From the NCBI RefSeq assembly GCF_003515705.1, contig NZ_QWEH01000010.1, positions 62,001 through 126,000 on the forward strand: DNA of 64,000 nt, in the 5' to 3' direction. The translations under genes and the position numbers were made by a program. This DNA is from Oceanobacillus profundus (GTDB lineage: Bacteria > Bacillota > Bacilli > Bacillales > Amphibacillaceae). Under the pieces are notes generated by a model that was given only the letters and a program-made list of their open reading frames with translations, was not told the DNA's origin and searched no databases. Of the stretch, positions 9,100 to 17,396 are shown one piece after another (position 1 is the first letter of the stretch; every line of letters starts with the position of its first letter).

Positions 9100-9933
9100 T
9101 CATGTTAATGTTTCGATTTTAATTGGGTGTGCTTCTCCAAATTTACGCGATGCAGCATGAAAAGTTGGCCCTACAATATCTGTATAGGAAAAACCATGCT
9201 CTATCGCTGTTGTAACAAAGCTTTTTGCCAAACCAACTGCTTCTGCTACGGCTTGTCCTTTTGTTAAATTCGCTGTAATCGCTGCGGAATACGTGCATCC
9301 TGCTCCGCTTGTATTTACCGTATCAATTCGTGGTGCTGTAAAGGTCGTTAATGCAGTTCCATTAAACAGCACATCAACTGCTGGCCCTTCCAGTCTTCCA
9401 CCCTTTACGAGGACACTTTTTGCCCCTAGCTTGTGTAAGTCAATTGCAGCTTGCTTTAAATCCTCAACTGTATTTAATTCTCTTCCACCTAAAAGAATGG
9501 AAGCCTCGGGCACATTCGGTGTGATAATCGTTGCCATCGGTATTAATTGATGAACCAATTCCTCAATCGCGTCGTCTTTTAATAATTTGGAGTTCATTTT
9601 CCCAATCATAACCGGGTCCACAACGACTGTCTGAATTTCTTCTTTTCGAATCAGCCGTGCAACAACCTCGATTACCTCTTTTGAAAATAACATTCCAGTT
9701 TTAACGCCATCTGCACCAACCTGGTTTATCGCTGTCGAAAACTGCGCTTCAATCGCTTCAACGGATTGGAGATGGACATTTTTATTCGTTTCTGGGTGAC
9801 GCCCAACTATCGCTGTTATAATGCTCATTCCATATACGTCTAATTCTTCAAATGTTTTTAAATCGGCCTGAATCCCAGCACTACCTCCTGCTGCAGAACC
9901 GGCAATTGTCATTACTCTTACTGGATAGTTCAT
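9100..9933 (-). CDS. pdxK: Pyridoxine/pyridoxal kinase (ThiD-like ribokinase fold)
   Basis: A 277-residue kinase of the ThiD/PdxK group: TIAGSAAGGSAGIQADLKTF at the N-terminus, VVVDPVMIG in the middle and NTSGAGCTYSAAI at the C-terminal anion hole. GAGC with a cysteine, as in B. subtilis PdxK, favours a pyridoxal/pyridoxine kinase over a hydroxymethylpyrimidine-phosphate kinase, although dual activity is known in this family. It makes pyridoxal phosphate precursors in the cytosol. It is transcribed ahead of pncA. Confidence 0.85.
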   Translation of the reverse strand: MNYPVRVMTIAGSAAGGSAGIQADLKTFEELDVYGMSIITAIVGRHPETNKNVHLQSVEAIEAQFSTAINQVGADGVKTGMLFSKEVIEVVARLIRKEEIQTVVVDPVMIGKMNSKLLKDDAIEELVHQLIPMATIITPNVPEASILLGGRELNTVEDLKQAAIDLHKLGAKSVLVKGGRLEGPAVDVLFNGTALTTFTAPRIDTVNTSGAGCTYSAAITANLTKGQAVAEAVGLAKSFVTTAIEHGFSYTDIVGPTFHAASRKFGEAHPIKIETLT

Positions 9934-10001
9934 AATTCTTCATTGCTCCTAACTACGATAATAAAAAATCCGGCACAAAAAGGTTTTACTATATTTTCTG
10001 C

Positions 10002-10487
10002 TTAAAACAACACTAAAATAAAAAACCAAATAATCATAACAATTTGAATGACAACTTTCGCAACTGATCCCCCTAAAAATCCGAGAAGTGAACCAATAGA
10101 TGCACGGAACGCTTCTTTTGCTGTTCGCCTTTGCACCATTTCAATAAGAAATACTGTAATAAAAGGAACGTAAATAATCCCGAATGGCGGTGTAATAAAT
10201 GACCCAACAATTACTGCGATTGCGGCACCGCGTTCTCCAGATTTACTGCCACCGAATTTTTTTACAAAATAACTATTTGCAATGATATCCGCTACAATTA
10301 GTAGCACGGTAAAGACAATCATAACAATCCAGAAAATCAAATTCAGCTCTTCACTATTCAACACAAAGTGATACAGTAAAAAACCACCCCATAGCACAAG
10401 TACAGATGGTACAATCGGAAAAATAATTCCTGCAAAGCTTAGGATAAATAAACCTGCAATAACAATCCAAATTAGAATGTCTAACAT
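10002..10487 (-). CDS. DUF456 family membrane protein
   Basis: A ~161-residue protein, mostly hydrophobic, with about four to five membrane helices. The glycine-rich part (GGSKSGERGAAIAVIVGSF, then PPFGIIYVPF and GSLLGFLGGSVAK) matches the DUF456 family. The ATG at 10487 has GGAGGAAATC before it; another ATG five codons upstream overlaps that ribosome site. The function of the family is unknown. It lies downstream of the PlsY-like gene on the same strand (24-nt gap). Confidence 0.8.
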   Translation of the reverse strand: MLDILIWIVIAGLFILSFAGIIFPIVPSVLVLWGGFLLYHFVLNSEELNLIFWIVMIVFTVLLIVADIIANSYFVKKFGGSKSGERGAAIAVIVGSFITPPFGIIYVPFITVFLIEMVQRRTAKEAFRASIGSLLGFLGGSVAKVVIQIVMIIWFFILVLF

Positions 10488-10511
10488 GATTTCCTCCATT
10501 TATTAATTCAT

Positions 10512-11135
10512 TTAGGAGACATTTTTACGAATCATACTCGATAGCTTTGTCTCTTCTTTTCTCATAATACGTTTATAATTCTCCATATGTTTCATAATAC
10601 TCAAGACAGAAAGTAAAATAACAATCCATGTTGGTTCGATTCCAAAAAACAGAAAGGTCGTGATCAGGAATGATAGATACATACAAAGAACACCAATTAC
10701 GAGGTAGTCGGTTGCAAATGTAAAGATAAGTAATATTGCTATCCCGATAAGTGCTATTTTCCAATCAATTGCGATAAGTGCACCTACCAGTGAGGCAGTC
10801 CCTTTCCCACCACTGAACTTCATCGTAATTGGATAATTATGCCCAATAATCACAAAAAATACGGTCGTATAGATTAATAGATATTTCCAATCCCCTGTAA
10901 TTCCATTCTCCGTTATGATGAATAGTACGAGTAAAATAGCTAATGTAGCTTTAAATATGTCGATAAGTGCTACCAGAATACCATATTTCCATCCTAATAT
11001 TATGGTCGTATTTGAAGCACCAGCATTTTTCACACCACTGTTTTTGATGTCTACGTTTTTAATTTTCCCAACTAACTGAGACCCGTGAAGGCACCCAAAC
11101 AAGTAGCCAATAATTCCGGCAATCAAAAAATACAT
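10512..11135 (-). CDS. PlsY-like glycerol-3-phosphate acyltransferase family membrane protein
   Basis: A ~207-residue multi-pass membrane protein of the PlsY family. The second and third family motifs are clear (GHNYPITMKFSGGKGTAS), but the first is divergent: NAGASNTTIILG stands where PlsY normally reads GSGNIGATN. It is therefore probably a paralogue rather than the main acyl-phosphate acyltransferase. Two closely spaced ATGs (11141 and 11135) are possible; GAAAGGGG spaces better to 11135. Confidence 0.78.
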   Translation of the reverse strand: MYFLIAGIIGYLFGCLHGSQLVGKIKNVDIKNSGVKNAGASNTTIILGWKYGILVALIDIFKATLAILLVLFIITENGITGDWKYLLIYTTVFFVIIGHNYPITMKFSGGKGTASLVGALIAIDWKIALIGIAILLIFTFATDYLVIGVLCMYLSFLITTFLFFGIEPTWIVILLSVLSIMKHMENYKRIMRKEETKLSSMIRKNVS

Positions 11136-11284
11136 ATGCATTCCCCTTTCATTCCAGCTGAAGGATGTCACTTAATTTCACTAAAAATGTTATAAAAGCA
11201 CCTTTATTATATCAAAATAATCTTTATAATCGCAGTTTTGTTTAAATCCTTTTGTTATTAGAATTCATGTTATTGGTTTGAGGG

Positions 11285-11470
11285 TTGAGTTATGATAAAG
11301 TGGAACTTCATCAGTGGAGGTTTTCCTTCTCCACGGAATAATAGCATCACACAAGAGATCTGCAGAACCTTGAACAGTATTTATGGATTGTTTAGGCTTT
11401 TTGATTCCCTCACATATAAAAGTGGAAGTATTACAGTCCCGTTAATACGTGTTAAAATAAACTATTCATT
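11285..11470 (+). repeat. Structured dispersed element, copy C (upstream of cwlK-like gene)
   Basis: It shares ordered blocks with copies at 17106-17285 and 44218-44370: a 5' hairpin around CATCAGTGGAGG/CTCCAC, the block CTGCAGA.CCTTG, and the 3' block ATTACAGTCCCGTTAATACGT. A short open frame crosses it but has no family resemblance, so I treat it as non-coding. It is sited 65 nt before the start of the downstream peptidase gene. Confidence 0.6.
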
Positions 11471-11535
11471 CTGCCTTACAGTGAGTACTGGCATTGTGTT
11501 AAAAATGCCGATACTCGAAAGGAAGTTTTATAAAA

Positions 11536-12108
11536 ATGAAACGATGGAACGCAACAATTGTATCATGGATTATAATCATACTTTTTCTAGTTCTTCTATT
11601 TTATGTTTATAACGAGTGGAGTGGTGAGCATCGTTTATATATTGATGATGATGCGCCCCTTCCAGACGGATTACATCCAATCGTTGAGGAAAATCAGAAT
11701 GAACTTATTGAAATCGCTGCATCCGTTGGGATTGATGTCATCATTACCCAAGGATTCCGTTCATTTGAGCAACAGGATTCTCTTTATGAACAAGGCAGAA
11801 CAAAGCCTGGCGATATTATAACAAATGCACAAGGCGGGCAATCCTATCACAATTATGGGCTTGCAATTGATTATGCACTACGGAATCAAAATGGTGAAAT
11901 TATCTGGGACATTCACTATGATGGGAATAACAATGGTCATTCCGATTGGTTTGAGGTTGCTGATATTGCAAAAGAGCTGGGGTTTGATTGGGGTGGTGAT
12001 TGGAGTAATTTTAAAGATTACCCACACCTGCAAATGACGTTCGGGTTAAGTCTTAGCGAATTACAGAGAGGCTACCGACCTCCAGAAGACAATTTATCTG
12101 ATGAGTAA
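11536..12108 (+). CDS. Membrane-anchored M15 peptidase, CwlK-like L-Ala-D-Glu endopeptidase
   Basis: A 190-residue protein with an N-terminal transmembrane anchor (residues ~8-26) and an extracytoplasmic M15-family domain. Zinc and catalytic features are visible in TNAQGGQSYHNYGLAIDYAL and in DYPHLQM near the C-terminus; GFRSFEQQDSLYEQGR is the conserved entry motif. CwlK-type enzymes cut the L-Ala-D-Glu bond of peptidoglycan stem peptides. GAAAGGAAG precedes the ATG. A strong terminator follows. Confidence 0.88.
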   Translation: MKRWNATIVSWIIIILFLVLLFYVYNEWSGEHRLYIDDDAPLPDGLHPIVEENQNELIEIAASVGIDVIITQGFRSFEQQDSLYEQGRTKPGDIITNAQGGQSYHNYGLAIDYALRNQNGEIIWDIHYDGNNNGHSDWFEVADIAKELGFDWGGDWSNFKDYPHLQMTFGLSLSELQRGYRPPEDNLSDE

Positions 12109-12194
12109 CCCGTAACCCGTCTGAATTACTATTATTATTTGATATGGTTGTGATAATTTTTTGGCTTAGCCACACGGGAAAACGGTGAATTAAG

Positions 12195-12222
12195 AAAAAT
12201 GGACAAAGGCGTCCATTTTTCC
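12195..12222 (+). terminator. Terminator of the cwlK-like gene
   Basis: AAAAATGGAC (12195-12204) and GTCCATTTTT (12211-12220) form a perfect hairpin ending in a T run. Confidence 0.85.
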
Positions 12223-12300
12223 ATTTATGATACCCTGCTAGTTACCCTAATCCTATCATTTGTTCATAGAAGAATATAGTAACAGAAGATTAAAAGCTTA

Positions 12301-13260
12301 TTACATCACCTTTTTAATCTTCTCATCATTTTCTGGAATCGATTTATTTGCCCAGTAAGTTGCTAGGATTGGTCCAGAAATATTATGCCAGATTGCGCCC
12401 CATACACTCGGAAGTGCCGCAAGAGGACTGAAGTGTGCTGTTGCAAGGGCAACACCCAAGCCTGAGTTCTGCATACCTATTTCAATGGAAATAGCTCTTC
12501 GTTCGTTTTCTCCCAATCCCATCATTAAAGCAACTAAATAGCCTAGCAATAAACCAAAGCCATTATGGAGGAAAACAGCGATAAACACTAGGAACCCTGC
12601 TGCCACAACATTTCCAGCATTAGCTGCTGTAACCGCTGCCACAATAATCAAAATTGCAGCTACTGAAATAAGAGGAACAACCGTTACACCTTTTTCAACA
12701 GCAACAGGGAAAAATTTCTGTATCAAGAATCCTAGAATGATAGGAATAATGATAACCTGAATGATCGACATAAACATTGCAACTGGATCAACTGGTAACC
12801 ATTGTCCAGCTAATAAATAGATAAGCAATGGCGTCATGATAGGTGCCATCATTGTTGAAAGAGAAGTCATTGCAACTGATAACGCAACATTTCCTCTTGC
12901 TAAATACACCATTACATTGGATGCCGTCCCACCTGGAACAGAGCCCAATAACACTAGCCCAGCTGCAAGCTCTGGAGGAAGCCTTAGTAAATAAGCAAGT
13001 GCAAAAGCAACAAGCGGCATGATCGTATACTGCGCACATATCCCAATGATTACTAGTATCGGTTTTGTAAATACTAATTTAAAATCTACAGGCTTTAATG
13101 TTAATCCCATCCCGAACATAACAACCCCAAGCAAAATCGTTATATAACCGCCGAAGATAAGAAAAGCTGGAGGATATAAGAATGCAACGACAGCAGCAAG
13201 AATAACTAAAACAGCAAAGTATTTTCCTGCTAACGCACTTATTTTTTCAATAAATTTCAT
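12301..13260 (-). CDS. Bile acid:sodium symporter (BASS) family transporter
   Basis: A 319-residue protein with about nine to ten membrane helices. The family motifs GSVPGGTASNVMVYLARGN and EIGMQNSGLGVALA, which line the sodium and substrate site, are intact. It resembles B. subtilis YocS. The start overlaps the end of the FAD-linked oxidase gene by 14 nt, so the two are translationally linked. BASS proteins are known to carry small organic acids (plant BASS6 exports glycolate), and a 2-hydroxyacid substrate is likely from context (inference). Confidence 0.88.
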   Translation of the reverse strand: MKFIEKISALAGKYFAVLVILAAVVAFLYPPAFLIFGGYITILLGVVMFGMGLTLKPVDFKLVFTKPILVIIGICAQYTIMPLVAFALAYLLRLPPELAAGLVLLGSVPGGTASNVMVYLARGNVALSVAMTSLSTMMAPIMTPLLIYLLAGQWLPVDPVAMFMSIIQVIIIPIILGFLIQKFFPVAVEKGVTVVPLISVAAILIIVAAVTAANAGNVVAAGFLVFIAVFLHNGFGLLLGYLVALMMGLGENERRAISIEIGMQNSGLGVALATAHFSPLAALPSVWGAIWHNISGPILATYWANKSIPENDEKIKKVM

Positions 13261-14641
13261 TCAAGGTCTCCTCTTCTATTTCTACGATTTTATTGGGATT
13301 TAATAGGTTATTTGGATCTAATGCCTTTTTGATTTGCTTCATTATATCGAGGGCAGCTCCATGCTCTTGACGCTGATATGGCATCTTCCCAACTCCTACA
13401 CCATGTTCACCCGTACAAGTTCCCCCACGCTCTAAGGCATACAGAACCACGTTTTTATTAAATTCATTTGCTCTTTTAATTTCTTCAGCATTTGCCATAT
13501 CAATCATGATGAGACAATGAAAGTTACCATCACCTACATGTCCTAGGATACCACCTGGAACTCCTAGCTTATCCAGCTCTTTTCGAGCGTAGATGACGGA
13601 ATTTGCTAATTCAGAAATCGGCACTGCTACATCGGTAAGCATCATTTTTTTGCCAGCATGACCATGAATATAGGCATACGCTAAGTTATGTCGTGCATCC
13701 CATAGATGATTACGCGCTGCATTATCGGTTTCAGAAGTAAAATTATCACAAGCGTGGTCCTGCATAATTTCTTTTGTAAATGCAACATCTGCATTTAGCC
13801 CAGCTTCATTACCATGGAATTCTAAAAAGAGGGTTGGTTTTACTGGATAATCTGTTTCACTGAACGTATTGATTTGTATAATCGAAGCTTCATCCACAAA
13901 TTCGACCCTTGCAATTGGAATACCTGCTTGCAAAATTGATGTAACGGCTTGAATTGCTTGTGTAAGGCTAGGGAAGGTTGCGCGAGCTGCAACAACATGC
14001 TCTGGAATACCATATACTTGCAATGTTAATTCTGTAAAACATCCAAGTGTTCCCTCTGAACCAACAAACAGCCCGTTTAAATGATAACCAGATGCAGATT
14101 TTGCTGCTAAGCTGCCAGTTTGTATGACACTCCCATCAGCGAGAACAACTTCTAAGTTCCGCACCTGGTCACGCATAACTCCATATTTCACAGTAGTTGT
14201 TCCACTGGCATTAGTTGCTGCCATACCACCTAGTGTTGCATTTGCACCAGGGTCCACAGTGAAAAATAAACCATATTTTTTAAGTTCTTTATTCAACTGT
14301 TCTCTTGTGACACCAGGCTGAACCGTTACAAGCAAGTCCTCTTGTTTGATCTCGATAATCTTATTCATGAAGGAAAAATCAACAACGATGCCTTTCTGAT
14401 AAGGAATCACATGTCCTTCTAAGCTTGACCCAACTCCAAAGGGGGTTATTGGTGTCTTAAATTCCTGCGACACCTTCATAATATAACTCACATCCTCTGT
14501 TGTTTTTGGAAAAACCACAACATCAGGAAGACTTGTTTGATGATATGTTTCGTCCTTGCTGTGCAACTCTCTAACAGTTTCATTCGTTGAAATTTGTTCT
14601 TCTGCTAATTTTGCTTTTAATGCCTGGATAACTTTTTCCAT
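13247..14641 (-). CDS. FAD-linked 2-hydroxyacid oxidase/dehydrogenase (GlcD / D-lactate dehydrogenase type)
   Basis: A 464-residue flavoprotein of the GlcD/D-LDH family. The N-terminal FAD-binding PCMH domain shows PFGVGSSLEGHVIP, DPGANATLGGMAATNASGT and the SEGTLG segment; the C-terminal domain has the metal-binding histidines in GHVGDGNFH and GTCTGEHGVG. It oxidises D-lactate, glycolate or a related 2-hydroxyacid to the keto acid, passing electrons to the membrane. The first gene of the operon, preceded by GGAAGGAG and by a GntR-type operator 23 nt upstream of the ATG. Confidence 0.9.
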   Translation of the reverse strand: MEKVIQALKAKLAEEQISTNETVRELHSKDETYHQTSLPDVVVFPKTTEDVSYIMKVSQEFKTPITPFGVGSSLEGHVIPYQKGIVVDFSFMNKIIEIKQEDLLVTVQPGVTREQLNKELKKYGLFFTVDPGANATLGGMAATNASGTTTVKYGVMRDQVRNLEVVLADGSVIQTGSLAAKSASGYHLNGLFVGSEGTLGCFTELTLQVYGIPEHVVAARATFPSLTQAIQAVTSILQAGIPIARVEFVDEASIIQINTFSETDYPVKPTLFLEFHGNEAGLNADVAFTKEIMQDHACDNFTSETDNAARNHLWDARHNLAYAYIHGHAGKKMMLTDVAVPISELANSVIYARKELDKLGVPGGILGHVGDGNFHCLIMIDMANAEEIKRANEFNKNVVLYALERGGTCTGEHGVGVGKMPYQRQEHGAALDIMKQIKKALDPNNLLNPNKIVEIEEETLNEIY

Positions 14642-14663
14642 TCCCCTGCTCCTTCCAGCTTTT

Positions 14664-14680
14664 AATTGGTAGTACCAATT
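14664..14680. promoter_or_regulatory. Operator for the FadR/LldR-type regulator
   Basis: AATTGGTAGTACCAATT is a perfect 7-3-7 palindrome matching the T-x-GT-x-AC-x-A pattern of the FadR subfamily of GntR regulators. It lies between the oxidase/BASS operon and the divergent regulator gene. A weaker similar half-site pair (TTGG...ACCAG) lies near 14706-14719. Confidence 0.75.
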
Positions 14681-14824
14681 TATTTTTTATCTAATTTGTG
14701 TTAATATTGGAACAACCAGTTTATTAAGTCTATTATAATGATTTCCAACATTAATTCAATGATATTTCAGAAAATAACTTTATATTTTTTAAACTTTAAG
14801 TGATTATTGGAAGGCGGGAGGATT

Positions 14825-15541
14825 GTGGTCTCGGATAAGCGAAAAACAGCAGAGATTGTTTTAGAGAAAATAGTAGGAAATTTTCTAAAGAATCATTTGG
14901 AAACAGGTGATAAGCTACCATCTGAACGTGAATTAGCAAGACTTTTTGGTGTCAGCAGAAACTCAGTTCGAGAAGCATTACAAATTTTAGCGTTAAAAGA
15001 TATTATTGAAATCAAGCGAGGCGGCGGAAGTTATGTTAAGCAATCAGACGCACAATTAATCCTTGATGAGCTTTTCGAGAAAGTAGTGACAGCTGAAAAT
15101 CACTTGATATTTGAGATGCTGGAAGTTCGCCGGGCATTAGAAATTGAGGCAGTCTCACTCGCAGCAAAGCGAGCCACGGGAGAGGATCTTAACAACATCC
15201 GTAAGGCTTTGGAACAGATGGCTGTTACCATTGATGAAACAGAAATTGGGGTGCAGGCAGATTTGCATTTTCATATGTATATCGTGGCTGCATCGCATAA
15301 TTCTATTTTAATCCACCTCGCACAAACTCTAATTAAACAAATGGAAGAAACCATTCGTACGACAAGACAAAATCGCTTTAAAGATGCTGATCGATACGAA
15401 GAAACATTTAATGAACATAAAGAAATCTATCTTGCAATTGCATCAGGTGATGATATATTAGCCAAATCACTGATGGAAGAGCATATTACGAGAGTGAGAA
15501 AAGAGTTAAGTGAAAACTCCCTGCCGAAATTTATAGCCTAA
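14825..15541 (+). CDS. GntR-family transcriptional regulator, FadR/LldR subfamily
   Basis: A ~238-residue regulator. The N-terminal winged helix-turn-helix contains GDKLPSERELARLFGVSRNS followed by VREALQIL, and the C-terminal helical FCD domain includes VRRALEIEAVSLAAKRA and LHFHMYIVAASHN, with the Asp/His pattern that binds a metal and a carboxylate ligand. The GTG at 14825 is preceded by GGCGGGAGGATT; a TTG upstream lies before that site. Divergent from the hydroxyacid oxidase and BASS genes, it probably represses them until D-lactate, glycolate or a similar acid is present. Confidence 0.88.
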   Translation: MVSDKRKTAEIVLEKIVGNFLKNHLETGDKLPSERELARLFGVSRNSVREALQILALKDIIEIKRGGGSYVKQSDAQLILDELFEKVVTAENHLIFEMLEVRRALEIEAVSLAAKRATGEDLNNIRKALEQMAVTIDETEIGVQADLHFHMYIVAASHNSILIHLAQTLIKQMEETIRTTRQNRFKDADRYEETFNEHKEIYLAIASGDDILAKSLMEEHITRVRKELSENSLPKFIA

Positions 15542-15570
15542 AGGCTTCATATAGTCGTTTAGTTTCCAGT

Positions 15571-15610
15571 AACGAAAAAAGGTCGCACATTTGTGTGACC
15601 CTTTTTCGTT
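15571..15610. terminator. Bidirectional terminator between the regulator and the small membrane protein gene
   Basis: AACGAAAAA...GGTC(G)CACA pairs with TGTG(T)GACC...TTTTTCGTT; it can serve both converging genes. Confidence 0.85.
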
Positions 15611-15612
15611 GA

Positions 15613-15771
15613 CTATTCATCCTGTTTTATCTGATCATTTTCTGTATCTTCAGGTTTTGGATCCACCGAATGCTTATATCCATAGCCTTTAGACAGCGTT
15701 ACAAGTGAAAGCCATACGACAAGCACAACGACTACTACAGACACTACACCAACAACTACGTACGTTCCCAC
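15613..15771 (-). CDS. Small single-pass membrane protein, YtzI-like
   Basis: A 52-residue open frame on the minus strand, starting at a GTG with GAGAGG nine bases upstream. The N-terminal ~24 residues are a valine-rich membrane helix (TYVVVGVVSVVVVVLVVWL); the rest is charged and contains KGYGYKHSVDP. This pattern resembles the short YtzI family of B. subtilis, whose function is unknown. It ends two bases before the shared terminator. Confidence rests on the start site, codon use and the helix/charged-tail layout. Confidence 0.68.
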   Translation of the reverse strand: MGTYVVVGVVSVVVVVLVVWLSLVTLSKGYGYKHSVDPKPEDTENDQIKQDE

Positions 15772-16062
15772 CTTATAAAACCTCTCTTTATTCCTTATTT
15801 CTATTCATTATGCTTTAATATTCCTTTAAATTACTTCTAGATTAACCCACTAACCTAACTAGTTCAATAGTTTCGTGCAAATAGGGTATAAAGCCATAGT
15901 TTAGGTTTTTTTAATAATCCTTTCCGCTTTACTACATTTATGAAATCTTGGGCATCGAAGAGTATTCGGGCTTATTTCCAAGCATCTTTCTGTATTAGAG
16001 AGCCTACATAATATAAGCACGAAATATAACGGTTAATTATAAATAATCTAAATATACGGCAT
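15772..16062. other. Intergenic stretch with an orphan terminator-like hairpin
   Basis: There is no credible gene. AACCTAACTA (15852-15861) can pair with TAGTTTAGGTT (15897-15907), followed on the plus strand by a run of seven T. No plus-strand gene lies directly upstream for it to terminate, so it is either a relic or the end of a short unrecognised transcript. Confidence 0.4.
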
Positions 16063-16091
16063 TTGAATGAAAATTAATAAATCTATAACAT
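16063..16091 (+). promoter_or_regulatory. Candidate promoter of the ehu operon
   Basis: TTGAAT (16063-16068) and TAACAT (16086-16091) are spaced by 17 nt, upstream of ehuB. The -10 match is modest. Confidence 0.35.
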
Positions 16092-16132
16092 TATAAATAT
16101 GAATGCGGAAAAAACCCCTTTTTCATGTATAC

Positions 16133-16160
16133 GGTGATATACATCTAGTCCTATATCACC
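16133..16160 (+). repeat. Inverted repeat in the ehuB leader
   Basis: GGTGATATA (16133-16141) and TATATCACC (16152-16160) are perfect 9-bp arms around a 10-nt loop, between the candidate promoter and the ehuB ribosome site. No T run follows, so it is more like an operator or mRNA hairpin than a terminator. Confidence 0.55.
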
Positions 16161-16213
16161 AAGCAAAAAAAACAAAAATTGGGTTTTATATTAAACAGGG
16201 AGGTCTTTTCATT

Positions 16214-17092
16214 TTGAAAAAAGCAGGCTTTATATTATTTTTTGCTTTCATGCTTATACTCTTAGCTGCATGTGGATCAGATGATACAGCTAACGGAAAT
16301 GGAAGCAAGCTAGAACAATTACAAGAATCAGGAACAGTTACGATTGGCTTTGCCAACGAAGCTCCATATGCGTATGAAGAAAACGGAGAACTAAAAGGCG
16401 CAGCTGTTGCTATTGCAGAAACTGTTTTTGCAGAGCTTGGAATTGATACAGTTGAATCCCAGCTATCTGATTGGAGTCAATTAATTCCAGGACTTCAAGC
16501 CGGACAATTTGACGTTATTACAGCAGGAATGGCGATTCAGCCAGATCGATGTGAAAATGCAGCTTTTAGTGAACCGACAATGCAATATGGAGAAGGGTTA
16601 ATTGTAGAAGCTGGTAATCCACTGGGCTTAGAAAGCTATAAAGATATTGCTGATAATCCAGATGCTACCGTTGTTGTAATGGAAGGTGCTACAGAAATTG
16701 GATTTTTACAAGAAGAAGGTGTAGATCCTAGTCAAATTGTTACCGCACCTGATATTCCCGCAACCTTCTCAGCCGTACAGTCTGGCCGGGCAGATGCTAC
16801 AACTGGAACTGAGATGACAGTTAAAATGGCGCTTGAATCGGCAAATACAGATGCACTTGAATTTGTTGAATCCTTTGAGCAGCCAGATATTAAGGGCGTA
16901 CCAAGCTATGGTGCAGAAGCATTTAACCTAAATGATGCGGATTTACGTGATGCATACAATGAAAAATTAGCAGAATTAAAGGAAGATGGTACAATTGCGG
17001 ATCTGTTAGATGAAAATGGCTTTAGCAGCGAAAGTAATTTTGTGCCAGTAGATGAAGTGACAACAGAGGAAGTTTGTAACGGGGAAGTATAA
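16214..17092 (+). CDS. ehuB: Ectoine/hydroxyectoine-binding lipoprotein
   Basis: A ~292-residue family-3 solute-binding protein with a signal peptide and lipobox LLAAC. It carries features of EhuB proteins: WSQLIPGLQAGQFDVITAGM, IQPDRCENAAFSEPT, the SYKDIADNPDA segment, the EGATEIGFLQEEG segment, and a C-terminus VTTEEVCNG. A longer frame starts further upstream, but the TTG at 16214 follows GGGAGG at a workable distance and begins the signal peptide (LKKAGFILFF). It captures the compatible solutes ectoine and hydroxyectoine outside the cell for the EhuCDA importer, for osmoprotection or as nutrients. Confidence 0.85.
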   Translation: MKKAGFILFFAFMLILLAACGSDDTANGNGSKLEQLQESGTVTIGFANEAPYAYEENGELKGAAVAIAETVFAELGIDTVESQLSDWSQLIPGLQAGQFDVITAGMAIQPDRCENAAFSEPTMQYGEGLIVEAGNPLGLESYKDIADNPDATVVVMEGATEIGFLQEEGVDPSQIVTAPDIPATFSAVQSGRADATTGTEMTVKMALESANTDALEFVESFEQPDIKGVPSYGAEAFNLNDADLRDAYNEKLAELKEDGTIADLLDENGFSSESNFVPVDEVTTEEVCNGEV

Positions 17093-17105
17093 ACATATAT
17101 TATAA

Positions 17106-17285
17106 TGTGATATTTCATTCAGTGGAAAGTTCCTTTCTTCCCCACTAGGTGCTAATGGAACAGAATCAGGAATTTATGGGATGTTTTATCCCTCAGCTTT
17201 ATGCTTTTGCCTTTCTCATGTTTAATTTAATGATCGAGTCTTACAGCCGTTCATGCGTGATAAAGGATGACTCCATAGGGTCTGA
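17106..17285 (+). repeat. Structured dispersed element, copy B (between ehuB and ehuC)
   Basis: It begins GTGATATTTCATTCAGTGG with a downstream CCCCACT arm and later has CTTACAGCCGTTCATGCGTG, the same order of blocks as the copies at 11285-11470 and 44218-44370. It fills most of the 304-nt gap between ehuB and ehuC. No credible gene is present in the gap. Confidence 0.58.
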
Positions 17286-17396
17286 TTCCCTGGTCCCGGG
17301 GAAGCAGGCCCTTTGTATTTCCTAAGCAGGTTGCAAAAAATGTTTAATCTAGAATTCTATTCGGAACCAAAACCGAAACTTGAAGGAGTGATTATA

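Noticed and set aside
11292-11612. 106-codon plus-strand frame before the cwlK-like gene
   Set aside because: It overlaps the repeat element and the start of the real gene in another frame; the composition is not protein-like.
13247-13260. Frameshift or fusion between the oxidase and BASS genes
   Set aside because: Both proteins are full length with intact termini; the 14-nt overlap is ordinary gene overlap.
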